Part shown: positions 19,481-29,461 of the stretch, in pieces
How the letters are laid out: every line of letters starts with the position of its first letter
Numbering within the stretch: the stretch's first letter is position 1
From: Psychromonas sp. MME1
GTDB taxonomy: Bacteria; Pseudomonadota; Gammaproteobacteria; Enterobacterales; Psychromonadaceae
Direction of reading: 5' to 3'
Assembly: GCF_041080865.1 (NCBI RefSeq)
Contig: NZ_CP160906.1
Location: 930,001 to 994,000, forward strand
Length of the DNA: 64,000 nucleotides
Made by a program: the position numbers and the translations under genes
Notes under the pieces: generated by a model
Databases searched by the model: none
Told to the model about the DNA's origin: nothing
What the model saw: the letters and a program-made list of their open reading frames with translations, nothing else

Positions 19481-22400
19481 CTATTTTGCGGTTAATTTTT
19501 GATGGCGGTGTACTAGATTAAAATCATCGAGCACTGCGTACGCACAGGGGATAATAAACAGTACCAATAAGGTAGAGCTAAAAATACCAAAGACGATAGA
19601 GACGACTAGTGGTTTGACTACTTGTGCTTGTAGACTTGTCTCTAAGAGCAGTGGCAATAATCCAGCTGCTGTGGTCAATGATGTTAAAAAAACAGCTCGT
19701 AATCGATCTCGACTGGCTAGGACAACAGCATCAACCACTTTATCGCCTAGCTCAATGTGATGGCGAATATATTGCACTAATAAAATAGAGTCATTGACGA
19801 CGATTCCCGCCAGAGAGATAAAACCCATAATAGAAGGCATCGATAAACTATAACCAGTAATATAGTGGCCAAAGAGAACGCCGATTAATGCCAAGGGGAT
19901 AGCGAACATGACCACCAAAGGTTCGCTATAACTTCTAAATTGGAAGCTAAGAATGACAAAAATTCCAAATAAGCCGATTAAAAATCCTTTTCGTAGGGAA
20001 CTGCCCGTTTTGTCTGACTCTTTTGCTGCACCCTCAAAATCGATGATGATCCCCGCATAATGTTGCTTTAATAGTGGGATAAACTCATTACGCATATTGG
20101 CTACTATTTCATTGCCATTCGCTTTGCTATTGTCAATATCAGCCATTACCGTGATTGTACGTTGGCTATCGACACGTTGAATACGCACAAATGCCCGTTG
20201 AAAATCAATGAATGCGACACTGCTTAAGGGAATTTGGCTACCGTCGGCAAGCATGATCGGGAAGTTACTGAGTGTTTGTAAATCGCCTGCTTGCTCTTTA
20301 TTTAAGCGTACATGAATGGCTATATTTTCTGGGCCAACTTGAATTTCATCGGCGGTTTGCCCGTAATAGGCACTGCGTAGTTGCATAGCGATAGTTTGAC
20401 CGTTTAATGCATGGTTTTCAGCGCCCGGTTTTAGGTGGATTAATATTTCCTCCTTTCCTGGGCGCATATCATCGACAATGCCATTAACACCATTAAATTG
20501 TGATAGATAAGCTTGTAGATCGATTGATGCATGCTTTAACATGGTCAAATCACTATGCTGTAGGCGCAGCTCAATATCCCGACCTGCAGGCCCCATTGCG
20601 GGTTGTTTAAAGACTAATGAAATAGGCATGGCGAGCTCACCCGTTGTAAGCCGCCAATCATTAATAAAGGAGTCTATTAATGAGTTACGAATTTTTGCTG
20701 AGAGCAGGTCTAAACGAACAGTGGCAATATGCGCTCCAGTTTCCCCTGCATCGGCATTAAAATTATATTGCACCGTAATATCTCGCACCAACGGTGCAGG
20801 CTCAGCGTTTGACCTGCTGTATTGTTCGCTAAGTTGTTTGGCACTGCTCACGATTCTATCGACGACTTGTTCTGTTTGTTGCAAAGTGGAACCGGGTGGC
20901 AAAATGATACGCGCTTCGGCAATGTCGCCATCAAGTTCGGGAAAGGGTAAAAACTTAAGCAGCCCACCACTTAGCAAGGCAAAAGAGATAAATAATAGGG
21001 CAAAGGTGAACCCGATACTTACGTAGCGCCAATGCACCATAAAGGCAACCATTTTGACTAAGCTATGGGTTCTGAAATGTTCAAACTTTTGTAAAAAGAG
21101 TACTTTTATTCTTAGTGGTTGGCGATCTTGTTTTGCTTTATTAAGGGATTGGCTTAAATGGTGAGGGAGAATCAAAAAGGCTTCAATTAAACTGATTGAA
21201 AGCACCATAATCAATACTAGCGGCACGGCGGATAGCACTTGTCCCATTTGTCCTTCTAACCACAGCAAACTACCAAAAATAAACACAGTGGTTAAAAAAG
21301 AAGAGATAACTCCTGGAGCGACCTTAGCTACCCCTTTACTGACCGCCTCATTGATGGGCAAGCCTTTGTCAATATGAGCTGCAACGGATTCAGAGATGAC
21401 AATGGCGTCATCCATCATAATACCAATTGCCATTAACAGCCCTACTAAGGTCATTACATTGATCGAGATGGAAAACATACCCATTAAAAATAAACCGCCT
21501 AAAAACGCAACGGGTAATCCAGCGCAAACCCAAAATGAATAACGCAATGAGAAAAACAACCATAACGATAAAAAAGCTAATAAAATACCTTGCCAGCCAT
21601 TGCGCAGTAACATGGAAAGGCGATCTTGTAATAAGGATGATAAGTCATTCGTAAGTGTCAGCGTGATCCCCTTTGGTGCAATTAGCTTTTCATTTTCAAT
21701 GAAGCTTTGCACTTTTGCTTTGATGCGAAGCGAATCATCCGCCTTATTCTTTTTGATTTTTAAAATAGCCGCTGGTTGCCCATTAAATTGAATATTATCT
21801 TCATCTAATTCAAAGGTATCTTCAATGGTGGCAATATCTTTAAGCCTAATTAGCCCCCCTTGAGCGTTACCTGAAATGATGATTTTTCCTAAATCAGCGG
21901 GAGAGGTTTTACGTTCGTCAAAACGAATTAATAGATTTTTATCTGATAGCTCAATATTACCCGCGGGCATTTGTATGTTTTGTTTGCCAATTATATTGGC
22001 GATATCAGCAATGCTTAAGCCGATACGGCGCATATCAATCATATTGACGGATATACGTAACTGATGGTCAGAAAAACCTGTTATGGTGATTAAATTTACA
22101 CCCGCTTCAATTTTTAAACGGCGTTTTACATCCTCAGCATAGGCTTTGAGATCTGGGCGAGTAGTGTTACCTGAAATGGCGACATCAATAACCGGCTCTG
22201 CCCAATCTAACTCTTTGACGATGGGGGCTTCAATTTCACTTGGGAAGTCTTTGATCGCATTTATTTCTGTTTGAACATCAATCAAACTTCGTCCAAGATC
22301 GGCTTGGTCGCTCATTTTAAGCGTTAAACTTGCACTACCTTCACGGGCGTCACATTTTATCTCTTCGATATTACTAAGGCCATCAACGGCGTCTTCCATA

Positions 22401-22591
22401 CGTAAGCAGATGCTCTCTTCTACTTCAGAGGGAGAGGCACCAGGATAGACAACTTGAGCAATAATATAGGGAGGGGAAAACTCAGGAAAAGTTTCCCTCT
22501 TAATTTCGCCTACACGGCTTAACCCTAACACAAAAAAAGTTAGCATCAGGAGATTGGCAAGGGTTGGGTGGCGAACAAATAATGTAATCAT
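19481..22591 (-). CDS. RND family efflux transporter permease
   Basis: A 1036-residue inner-membrane pump subunit of the AcrB/HAE-1 kind. The start MITLFVRHPTLANLLML has an AAAGGAT site. Periplasmic porter features include ETFPEFSPPYIIAQVVYPGA and EIEAPIVKEL. The proton-relay helix contains IGIMMDDAIVISESVAAH with the two adjacent Asp, and a repeated second half has SLAGIVVNDSILLVQYI. It would export hydrophobic compounds with the adaptor encoded upstream. No outer-membrane TolC-type gene is near, so the pair probably uses one encoded elsewhere. Substrate unknown. Confidence 0.9.
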   Translation of the reverse strand: MITLFVRHPTLANLLMLTFFVLGLSRVGEIKRETFPEFSPPYIIAQVVYPGASPSEVEESICLRMEDAVDGLSNIEEIKCDAREGSASLTLKMSDQADLGRSLIDVQTEINAIKDFPSEIEAPIVKELDWAEPVIDVAISGNTTRPDLKAYAEDVKRRLKIEAGVNLITITGFSDHQLRISVNMIDMRRIGLSIADIANIIGKQNIQMPAGNIELSDKNLLIRFDERKTSPADLGKIIISGNAQGGLIRLKDIATIEDTFELDEDNIQFNGQPAAILKIKKNKADDSLRIKAKVQSFIENEKLIAPKGITLTLTNDLSSLLQDRLSMLLRNGWQGILLAFLSLWLFFSLRYSFWVCAGLPVAFLGGLFLMGMFSISINVMTLVGLLMAIGIMMDDAIVISESVAAHIDKGLPINEAVSKGVAKVAPGVISSFLTTVFIFGSLLWLEGQMGQVLSAVPLVLIMVLSISLIEAFLILPHHLSQSLNKAKQDRQPLRIKVLFLQKFEHFRTHSLVKMVAFMVHWRYVSIGFTFALLFISFALLSGGLLKFLPFPELDGDIAEARIILPPGSTLQQTEQVVDRIVSSAKQLSEQYSRSNAEPAPLVRDITVQYNFNADAGETGAHIATVRLDLLSAKIRNSLIDSFINDWRLTTGELAMPISLVFKQPAMGPAGRDIELRLQHSDLTMLKHASIDLQAYLSQFNGVNGIVDDMRPGKEEILIHLKPGAENHALNGQTIAMQLRSAYYGQTADEIQVGPENIAIHVRLNKEQAGDLQTLSNFPIMLADGSQIPLSSVAFIDFQRAFVRIQRVDSQRTITVMADIDNSKANGNEIVANMRNEFIPLLKQHYAGIIIDFEGAAKESDKTGSSLRKGFLIGLFGIFVILSFQFRSYSEPLVVMFAIPLALIGVLFGHYITGYSLSMPSIMGFISLAGIVVNDSILLVQYIRHHIELGDKVVDAVVLASRDRLRAVFLTSLTTAAGLLPLLLETSLQAQVVKPLVVSIVFGIFSSTLLVLFIIPCAYAVLDDFNLVHRHQKLTAK

Positions 22592-22753
22592 ACCAAATCC
22601 TTTAATAATGAGATCTGTTCAGGCTGCGGAATAAATGGATGTTAGTGAGGCATGGATTTCTGTTGATAGCGGTGCTAATTATAAAATCAAAAAACAAGCT
22701 AGCATTCATTTTTACAAACATTAATGAGTCGATAATGATGGAATGTGTTATCA

Positions 22754-24073
22754 CTATAATCCCTTTTTATCGTTGTTGATTTGGACTTGGCTTGGTTTAA
22801 CGCGCATACCTGCAATAGCGGGGATCACATCATTTAATATCAGTGCTTGTTGCTCTTTAATATCGCCACTAATTGCGACACCTTGAGCTGTTCTAAAAAC
22901 AACCTGCACAGGTTTGATTTGTAAGTTTTTTTGCTCATCCATAATATAAATAGCATCACCATGCAGGGCGCGTTCAGGAATGATAAATTGCGCAGAGGGG
23001 AGACCACTAATCCTTGCACTAACGAACATACCTTCACTCAGTGGTGGTTTGGTTGCCATTAGAAAAGCTTTAGCATCCTGCTCAACCTCTAAATAAAAAT
23101 CGATGCTATCTTGCGGTTCATTAATAGTGCTGCCTATGCGTGTTAATTTGGCTGGCCATTGATAACTTTTATTGCCCAACATCATCTCAATATCAGCTTC
23201 GAAATTTAATTCACTCAGTAATGTGTCAATGGTGGAATGGTCGCTGTTAATGACACTGTTTCGTAAAATCTCTACATCTTGTAATGATAGTTGTGCGGCA
23301 ACTTCTATCTCACCTAACTGTTGTGCTTCAAAAAGAGTTGCTCCTAGTGTAACCGCTTCTGATTGTTCAATGTTGACGCGGCTAATTCGAGCATCAAAGG
23401 GAAGAATAAATTCTGTTTTTTGTAGCTGACGTTGACTATCTTCGAGCATTGCCTGATTAACCTTTATTTGCGCTTCAATGACTTTTTTATCATCGGGGAG
23501 TAGGGCTAATGAACTTGATAATTGTTGTACTGAATTTTTTTGAATAAGTAATTGCTGTTGTTGATTTTCTAATGCTGAATTGGAAATAAGTTTTTGCTTT
23601 TGTAGGCGTAAATTGCGTTGGTATTCTTGTGTGATTAACGCCAATTTTTGTTGTTCAATGTTTAAGCTTGCATTAAGGTTTTTTTCTGTTTGTTGTAAAC
23701 GTGTCAGTTGCGCTTTTGCTGCTTGTAAATTAGCATCGGCTTGTGCCTCTTTTAATTGGTATTCAAGAGGATCTACTTTTAGAACAACACGCCCTTTACG
23801 AAGATGTTTGCCCACCTCAAGATCTGGATGTCGATATATTATGGTGCCTTTAACTTCGGCAATACCTTGCCATTTTTGTTTAGCGGATACTCGCCCAAAT
23901 CCAACCACCTGTGGCGAGATGTGTTGTTTTATCAAAGGGGTGATATCGACTAATTGCGCGTTATCATATTTCTCTTGTAACTTTGGAGCGGATTTTAAAA
24001 TAGAGGCGGAGACTAAAACTGCAATGCCGATAGCAATGCCAGGAAATATCAGCCACTTTTTATTGAGCGTCAT
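22754..24073 (-). CDS. RND efflux periplasmic adaptor (membrane fusion protein)
   Basis: A 439-residue adaptor. An N-terminal membrane anchor (WLIFPGIAIGIAVLVSASIL) is followed by a lipoyl-like half (GFGRVSAKQKWQGIAEVKG, VGKHLRKGRVVLKVDPLEY). A long coiled-coil hairpin (about residues 105-225, rich in Q, K, L) comes next. The second lipoyl half has ILPFDARISRVNIEQSEAV, and beta-barrel and membrane-proximal parts complete it. AAGGACAG lies before the ATG. It precedes the permease by 162 bases on the same strand and presumably forms one operon with it. Confidence 0.9.
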   Translation of the reverse strand: MTLNKKWLIFPGIAIGIAVLVSASILKSAPKLQEKYDNAQLVDITPLIKQHISPQVVGFGRVSAKQKWQGIAEVKGTIIYRHPDLEVGKHLRKGRVVLKVDPLEYQLKEAQADANLQAAKAQLTRLQQTEKNLNASLNIEQQKLALITQEYQRNLRLQKQKLISNSALENQQQQLLIQKNSVQQLSSSLALLPDDKKVIEAQIKVNQAMLEDSQRQLQKTEFILPFDARISRVNIEQSEAVTLGATLFEAQQLGEIEVAAQLSLQDVEILRNSVINSDHSTIDTLLSELNFEADIEMMLGNKSYQWPAKLTRIGSTINEPQDSIDFYLEVEQDAKAFLMATKPPLSEGMFVSARISGLPSAQFIIPERALHGDAIYIMDEQKNLQIKPVQVVFRTAQGVAISGDIKEQQALILNDVIPAIAGMRVKPSQVQINNDKKGL

Positions 24074-24302
24074 CTAACTGTCCTTGATTAAGATTAACTA
24101 ATACCAATCGGTAATTACATCAATGTTAAATTGGTTGTTGTGAAAAGAAGTCATTGTGCCGCAAGTCAAAAAATAAAGACTTATACTTTATCAACTAAGC
24201 TAATTAAATATACAAGGCATTTTCAATTTATTAAACCTTTAAATAGATAAACTGATAAACTGCAGTGACACAACTATTCTTTACTTAAAAAGTGGATAAA
24301 CC

Positions 24303-24755
24303 ATGCTAATCATCGATTATCAAAGCAGTAGCTACCAGCGTTTTTTACAAGATTTGAAGCGTCATGTTAGTCACCCTAAACGATTCTTAATTATCTTTAA
24401 TGGAGCCAATACAACTGATTTGGCAAAAGCAATGGAAGATGTTGAAACCTATAGTGGAAAATTGCTACAGCTCACTTCGGCGATTGCAGAGCAAGAAACA
24501 GGCGTGAATGATCTTTTTACAGAGGCAAAAAAATCACAGTCTATATTGTTATTTACAAAAGCAGATATAGCGTTAGGTAAAAGCGTTGCAGTTAAAAATT
24601 CGCATGCACTAGAGGCGGATTTTGATTTAAATAATTTTTTTAAAAATATAGCCAATCATAAAGGGATGGTGATATTAGCAAGCGAGAAAGCACAGACACT
24701 TAGTGCAGCCTTATCTTCTAAGGTCGATGTTAATCTCCGTTTTACCAGCAAATAA
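24303..24755 (+). CDS. Degenerate AAA+-like protein, 150 aa
   Basis: I do not know a name for this protein. It lines up by eye with the core of AAA+ ATPases: RFLIIFNGANTTDLAKAME where the Walker A loop should be, LFTEAKKSQSILLFTKADIALGKS where Walker B (usually FDEADALFGKRS) should be, VKNSHALEADFDLNNFFKNI for the following helix, and HKGMVILASEKAQTLSAALSSKVDVNLRF for sensor 1 and the end of the core. The Walker A Gly-Lys-Thr and the Walker B Asp-Glu are lost, so ATP hydrolysis is unlikely. No lid domain follows. It stands alone upstream of the pullulanase. Confidence 0.55.
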   Translation: MLIIDYQSSSYQRFLQDLKRHVSHPKRFLIIFNGANTTDLAKAMEDVETYSGKLLQLTSAIAEQETGVNDLFTEAKKSQSILLFTKADIALGKSVAVKNSHALEADFDLNNFFKNIANHKGMVILASEKAQTLSAALSSKVDVNLRFTSK

Positions 24756-24767
24756 AATAATAGGTTA

Positions 24768-24834
24768 TCCCATGTTACTTCTTTGTTTAGTGTTCGATTA
24801 GCGCTTGCTAAAAGAATATTGAGGTAACATGGGG
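24768..24834. repeat. Hairpin repeat with GTTAC/GTAAC ends, copy 1
   Basis: CCCATGTTACTTC (24770-24782) pairs with GAGGTAACATGGG (24821-24833) except for one T/G mismatch. The 38-base interior contains TTTGTTTAGTG and GCTAAAAGA. A related unit is present at 56910-56967. It lies 13 bases after the AAA+-like gene and may also act in termination. Confidence 0.5.
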
Positions 24835-25536
24835 AAATATATAAATCCAATATTCAACGCCATCTCGTTTATGTATTGCAAATATTATAATTAATAATGA
24901 TCATTTATTTGCACTTATATTATCTTAAATACATTTTTCCTTAATCTGCACATTTCAATAAATTGAAAAACTAAATGTATTTTACGTGACTTGAAAAGCA
25001 ATAATATGCTTATTTTTAATAAAATAAAGTGAAAATAACAAAGAGCGTGTAAGTGGCGTTTAATTGCTATATTTCATTATCTATATTGAACATTTTCAAC
25101 GTAAAAAACTATATCCATGATGGTGTTATGCAAATAACTGGCCTAGGTGGTTATTGGTAGCGTTTACATTTGAATATGAAGCGCTTTCGTGTCTTTTTTG
25201 TTCTTTTCTTGTTTTGTGCTTGTATCGCCCGGGTTCGCTACATGTTAGTGCTCATTTTTCACGGTAAACCATTACCATGAGAAAGCGCTTTCATGCTGTT
25301 TTTTAAAAATCAAGCTGCTTTGCAGTTTTTTTGATTGGTATTCGGTGATGTCTTTCACAGAATTGGTGGATACTTTGCTTTTGAACTTTTTCATTGTTTT
25401 TTTTGTAAGATTTGATCACATATTAATTTATTTTAATCCCATAAGATTACGCACCGTAAAAGGGCAACCTTTACTATTTTCATACAAACTGCAAATTATT
25501 AATCCAATAATAAATATAATTGAACAGGAAAAGTTA
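24835..25536 (+). promoter_or_regulatory. Upstream region of the pullulanase with LacI-type and CRP-like sites
   Basis: No gene is seen in these 700 AT-rich bases. Two LacI-family type palindromes lie at 25177-25190 (TGAAGCGCTTTCGT) and 25278-25295, whose core GAAAGCGCTTTC at 25281-25292 is a perfect palindrome. A partial match (TAGCGTTTAC) is near 25158. A CRP-like site GGTGA-N6-TCACA occupies 25344-25359. The pullulanase ATG follows at 25537 with an AGGAAA site, so the transcript leader may be long. The open frame upstream of that ATG lacks family similarity. Confidence 0.55.
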
Positions 25537-28500
25537 ATGAAATTTAAAATTAATAAATTAGCACGGTACACCATGCCGTTATTCGTAGCCGCTACATTAG
25601 TAGCCTGTGGCGGTAGTAGCAACAATAATGACGATGATGGTGGTAATGCTGACCAAAGTGAGCTGAATTATCTACGCAAAGATGCGAGCTATGATGGTTG
25701 GGGCTTACATATTTGGAACGATGATCCAACTTGTAATGGTGCGGCCGATAGTGCGGTTACATCGTGGGATACTCCATTAGCGCCAGTTGAGACAGGTGAT
25801 AATGGTGCAGTTTATAAAATCGATTTAAAACCTGGTGCAACCTGTGTGACATATATCATGCACAAAGGTAATGAAAAAGAACCGGGTGGCGATCGTAAAT
25901 GGGATATGAGTACACTAGGTAAAAAAGTTTACTTAGCACAAGGTAAACCTGAACTTTCTGCTACTCCTGTTGCCTTATCATTGTATGAAGGTACTAAAGG
26001 TGCGTTAATCGATGCGTCAACGGTTGCTTGGGACACTAGCGGTGATGCGACCTATGAAATCCATTATCTTGAAACGGGTGGTTTTGCTCTTGATGATGAC
26101 ACAGGGGAAATTACTTCTCCGTCGGTTAAATTAGAGCTAACCGCAAAAGAGATGCCAGAGGGTGCCGCAAAACGTTATGCTGAGTATAAAGCATTCGGCT
26201 TTGCTATCCCGCAAGATTCTTCACTAACTGATGCGGAATTAATATCTGGACAACTTGTGCTTGTCGCTAAGAATGCGGAAGGCAAAGTTTTTGATGCTAC
26301 GGGTGTTCAACTTGCACCTGCGCTTGATGCTGTTTATGCAACTGGCGATGAAGGTGCACAAAAGGAAACCTTAGGTGCTATCGTCACTGGTTCTGATGCG
26401 ACATTTAAAGTATGGGCGCCTACGGCTAAAAACGTTTCATTATATCTTTATGATGATAATTTAGCGCAAGTTGGTGATGCTGTGACGATGACGCGTAAAG
26501 CGAATGGTACTTGGGAAGTACAAAATGTTACTGATGCACTTGGCAAATATTACCGTTACGAAGTGGAAGTATACCACTCTGCTTTAGACAAAGTAGAAAC
26601 ACTACAGGTAACCGATCCCTATTCATTAAGCTTATCAACTAATAGCCTTTACTCTCAAGTTGTTGATTTAGCTATGGACGCTAAGCCTAGTGGTTGGGAA
26701 GATCATACAATTCCAACTGTAGACAGACCCGAGCAGTTAGTTATTTATGAAACACATCTTCGTGATTTAACTTCTGCGCCAAACGATGGTGGCACCGATG
26801 CGCTAGATGGTAAATATATCGCAATAACTGAAACAGATCGTAAAAGTGTTATGCAGTTAGAGTCACTAGCGCAAAATGGTATGAATGTAGCTCATTTAAT
26901 GAATGTATTCGATATCGCAACGGTTGATGAAGATCCAGCTAAACGTGTTGATCTGGGTGACACTGTCGCTAAACTATGTGAAATTAAAGCATCGGCAGCC
27001 ATTTGTGACGATGGTGTAAATGACTCTGTGATCCGTGATGTATTAGAGGGCTATAATCCAGAAACGGGTGATGCACAAGCTTTAATGAATGACCTACGTT
27101 CAATTGACAGCTTTAACTGGGGATATGATCCATTCCATTATACAACACCAGAGGGCAGTTATGCGACCGATGCGATGGGAACTAAGCGCATTGAAGAGTA
27201 TCGTACGCTAATAATGAAGCTCCATGCAATGGGTTACCGCGTGGTAATGGATGTGGTTTATAATCACACTAATGCCGATGGTATTGCTCCTAAATCTGTT
27301 TTAGATAAAATCGTTCCCGGATATTATCAGCGCTTAAATGCCTCTGGTTTTGTTGAAACCTCTACTTGTTGTTCAAATACAGCGACAGAAAACGTCATGA
27401 TGGGTAAATTAATGACGGATTCTTTAGTGACTTGGGCAAAAGAATACAAAATCGATGGGTTCCGTTTTGATTTAATGGGGCACCAACCAAAACAGTTAAT
27501 GGTGGATTCATTAGCCGCTGTTAAGGAAGTTGATCCTGATACTTATTTCTACGGCGAAGGTTGGAATTTTGGTGAAGTAGCAGATAATGCCTTATTTGAG
27601 CAAGCAACTCAGCCTAATATGGGTGGCACGGAAATTGGTACCTTCTCTGATCGTCTACGTGATGCCGTTCGTGGTGGTGGTCCATTTGATGGTGGCAATC
27701 AATTACGTGAAAACCAAGGTTTTGCAACTGCTGGCGTTTGGAATGAAATGCAAGCAGATGAAGATACTTCAATTCTTAAATTAAGAGAAGCTGGAGACTT
27801 GATTCGCTTGGGTATGGCGGGTAACTTAGCTAATTTTGTTATGCTGGACCACACAGGTAAAACAAAACGTGGTCAAGACGTTAATTACAATGGCCAAAAA
27901 GCGGGTTACACTCTTGATCCACAGGAAAATATCTCCTATGTATCAAAACATGATAACCAAACACTTTGGGATAATAATATGTACAAAGCCGCATCAGAAG
28001 TTTCTTCTGCTGACCGTGCTAGAATGCAAATTATTGCCCTAAGTACGAACATGTTTGGTCAAGGTATTCCGTTCTTCCACATGGGTTCTGAATTGCTACG
28101 TTCTAAATCAATGCAACGCGATAGCTACGATTCTGGTGATTGGTACAATACTGTTAATTTTGATATGAGTAGCAATAACTGGAATGTTGGTCTGCCACGT
28201 GAAGATAAAGATGGTTCAAACTGGCCTCTAATTAAAGAGATTATTGCGGATAGCAATGCTAAGCCAGTAATGAGCGATATCGAATGGACTGATACTCGCT
28301 TTAAGGAGCTATTAAAAATTCGTACTAGTTCACCACTATTTAGTCTTGGCAGTGCAAGTGAAGTTCAATCGCGCGTTGATTTCAGAAATACAGGCGTAGA
28401 ATCACAATCGGGTGTTATCGTCATGAGTATTGATGATGGTACTACTGCGGGTGCTGATCTTGACCCTGCAGTAGATGCAATTGTTGTGGTGATTAATACA

Positions 28501-29436
28501 ACCAATGCAACAATTAATGCCCCTGTGAAAGATGCTGCTGGTTTTACATTACATACTGACCTAGTTGATAATGGCTCAACATTTAGCGATGGTACCTTTA
28601 CTGTTCCTGCATTAACAACAGCGGTATTTGTGCAATCACAAGGTGCTAGTCAAGGTGCGGGTCTACCAGTAGATAATAGTAACAAAGATCTCTCTTCTAT
28701 TCCGCCATTCGGTGATGATATCCCACATATTCGTGGTGATATGAACGGCTGGGGAACGGCGAATGCGATGGAGTTTACTACTGCGGGTGTTTACAACGTT
28801 ACCATGACATTAGATGCAGGTACCTATGGCTTTAAAGTGGCTGATCCAACTTGGGGACCTATCAATTACGGTGGCTCAGGTGCTTTAACTGTTGGCGATG
28901 TATTCCCTTTAAACGGGGGAGATAATATTTCTCTGACATTAGACGTTGATTCAGTGGTTACCTTTAAATTTGACGCCAGCGATAAATCAGCGGCCACATT
29001 ATTAGTTACAGCTGTTGAAGTAAAAACATGTGAGTTACTAGCCGATAGTGCTGAAACTGGGCCTGTGGCAGAATCACTTGCTGTACGTGGTGCACACTCT
29101 GGTTGGGGATGGGATATTGCATACGCATTAAACTATAAAGGTAATAATACTTACCAAGTTGCTTTAAGTGGTGTAGATCTTTCTGGTGGCTTTAAGCTAG
29201 CTGCTGATACCGGAAACTGGGACCCACAAGTATTTGCAGGTACAACAACTTCTGCAAGTGCAATGGTACTTGATGCTGAATATGATGCAATTGCACGTAT
29301 TGGCAGTAGTGCTATCAGTGACCCAGGTAATAACACGTTAGCTTTAGGTGACGGTAACTATGTTATGTCACTGGTTGTAACAGACTTTGTTGATGCACAA
29401 AAAGTGGGCACGATGTCAGTTTGTGAAGTTAAATGA
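25537..29436 (+). CDS. Lipoprotein pullulanase, GH13 family, multi-domain
   Basis: A 1299-residue secreted debranching enzyme cutting alpha-1,6 bonds in pullulan and branched alpha-glucans. The start at 25537 (AGGAAA upstream) gives a lipoprotein signal with lipobox LVAC (Cys24) followed by GG, so it is anchored to a membrane. Next come a CBM41-like domain (YDGWGLHIWND), a CBM48-like domain (TFKVWAPTAKNVSLYLYDD) and the GH13 barrel. Pullulanase hallmarks are FNWGYDP, DVVYNHT, DGFRFDLMGH (nucleophile Asp645), YGEGWNFG (acid/base Glu674) and SKHDNQT (Asp806). Two C-terminal starch-binding-like modules repeat a GDMNGWG / GAHSGWGWD theme. Regulation probably involves the upstream LacI-type and CRP-like sites. 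Confidence 0.9.
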   Translation: MKFKINKLARYTMPLFVAATLVACGGSSNNNDDDGGNADQSELNYLRKDASYDGWGLHIWNDDPTCNGAADSAVTSWDTPLAPVETGDNGAVYKIDLKPGATCVTYIMHKGNEKEPGGDRKWDMSTLGKKVYLAQGKPELSATPVALSLYEGTKGALIDASTVAWDTSGDATYEIHYLETGGFALDDDTGEITSPSVKLELTAKEMPEGAAKRYAEYKAFGFAIPQDSSLTDAELISGQLVLVAKNAEGKVFDATGVQLAPALDAVYATGDEGAQKETLGAIVTGSDATFKVWAPTAKNVSLYLYDDNLAQVGDAVTMTRKANGTWEVQNVTDALGKYYRYEVEVYHSALDKVETLQVTDPYSLSLSTNSLYSQVVDLAMDAKPSGWEDHTIPTVDRPEQLVIYETHLRDLTSAPNDGGTDALDGKYIAITETDRKSVMQLESLAQNGMNVAHLMNVFDIATVDEDPAKRVDLGDTVAKLCEIKASAAICDDGVNDSVIRDVLEGYNPETGDAQALMNDLRSIDSFNWGYDPFHYTTPEGSYATDAMGTKRIEEYRTLIMKLHAMGYRVVMDVVYNHTNADGIAPKSVLDKIVPGYYQRLNASGFVETSTCCSNTATENVMMGKLMTDSLVTWAKEYKIDGFRFDLMGHQPKQLMVDSLAAVKEVDPDTYFYGEGWNFGEVADNALFEQATQPNMGGTEIGTFSDRLRDAVRGGGPFDGGNQLRENQGFATAGVWNEMQADEDTSILKLREAGDLIRLGMAGNLANFVMLDHTGKTKRGQDVNYNGQKAGYTLDPQENISYVSKHDNQTLWDNNMYKAASEVSSADRARMQIIALSTNMFGQGIPFFHMGSELLRSKSMQRDSYDSGDWYNTVNFDMSSNNWNVGLPREDKDGSNWPLIKEIIADSNAKPVMSDIEWTDTRFKELLKIRTSSPLFSLGSASEVQSRVDFRNTGVESQSGVIVMSIDDGTTAGADLDPAVDAIVVVINTTNATINAPVKDAAGFTLHTDLVDNGSTFSDGTFTVPALTTAVFVQSQGASQGAGLPVDNSNKDLSSIPPFGDDIPHIRGDMNGWGTANAMEFTTAGVYNVTMTLDAGTYGFKVADPTWGPINYGGSGALTVGDVFPLNGGDNISLTLDVDSVVTFKFDASDKSAATLLVTAVEVKTCELLADSAETGPVAESLAVRGAHSGWGWDIAYALNYKGNNTYQVALSGVDLSGGFKLAADTGNWDPQVFAGTTTSASAMVLDAEYDAIARIGSSAISDPGNNTLALGDGNYVMSLVVTDFVDAQKVGTMSVCEVK

Positions 29437-29461
29437 TATAATTTAATTGCTTTGTAAATCT

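Noticed and set aside
20541-21026. A 161-codon frame antisense to the RND permease
   Set aside because: A shadow of a well-conserved coding frame, with composition (many Ser, Arg, Cys) typical of antisense translation.
24101-24135. A possible fragment of the MITE-like repeat (ATACCAATCGGTAATTACATC)
   Set aside because: Only the outermost bases resemble the repeat end, with no interior similarity, so it may be chance.
25345-25536. A 64-residue N-terminal extension of the pullulanase
   Set aside because: The ATG at 25537 has a good Shine-Dalgarno and opens a standard lipoprotein signal, and the extension overlaps the CRP-like site.
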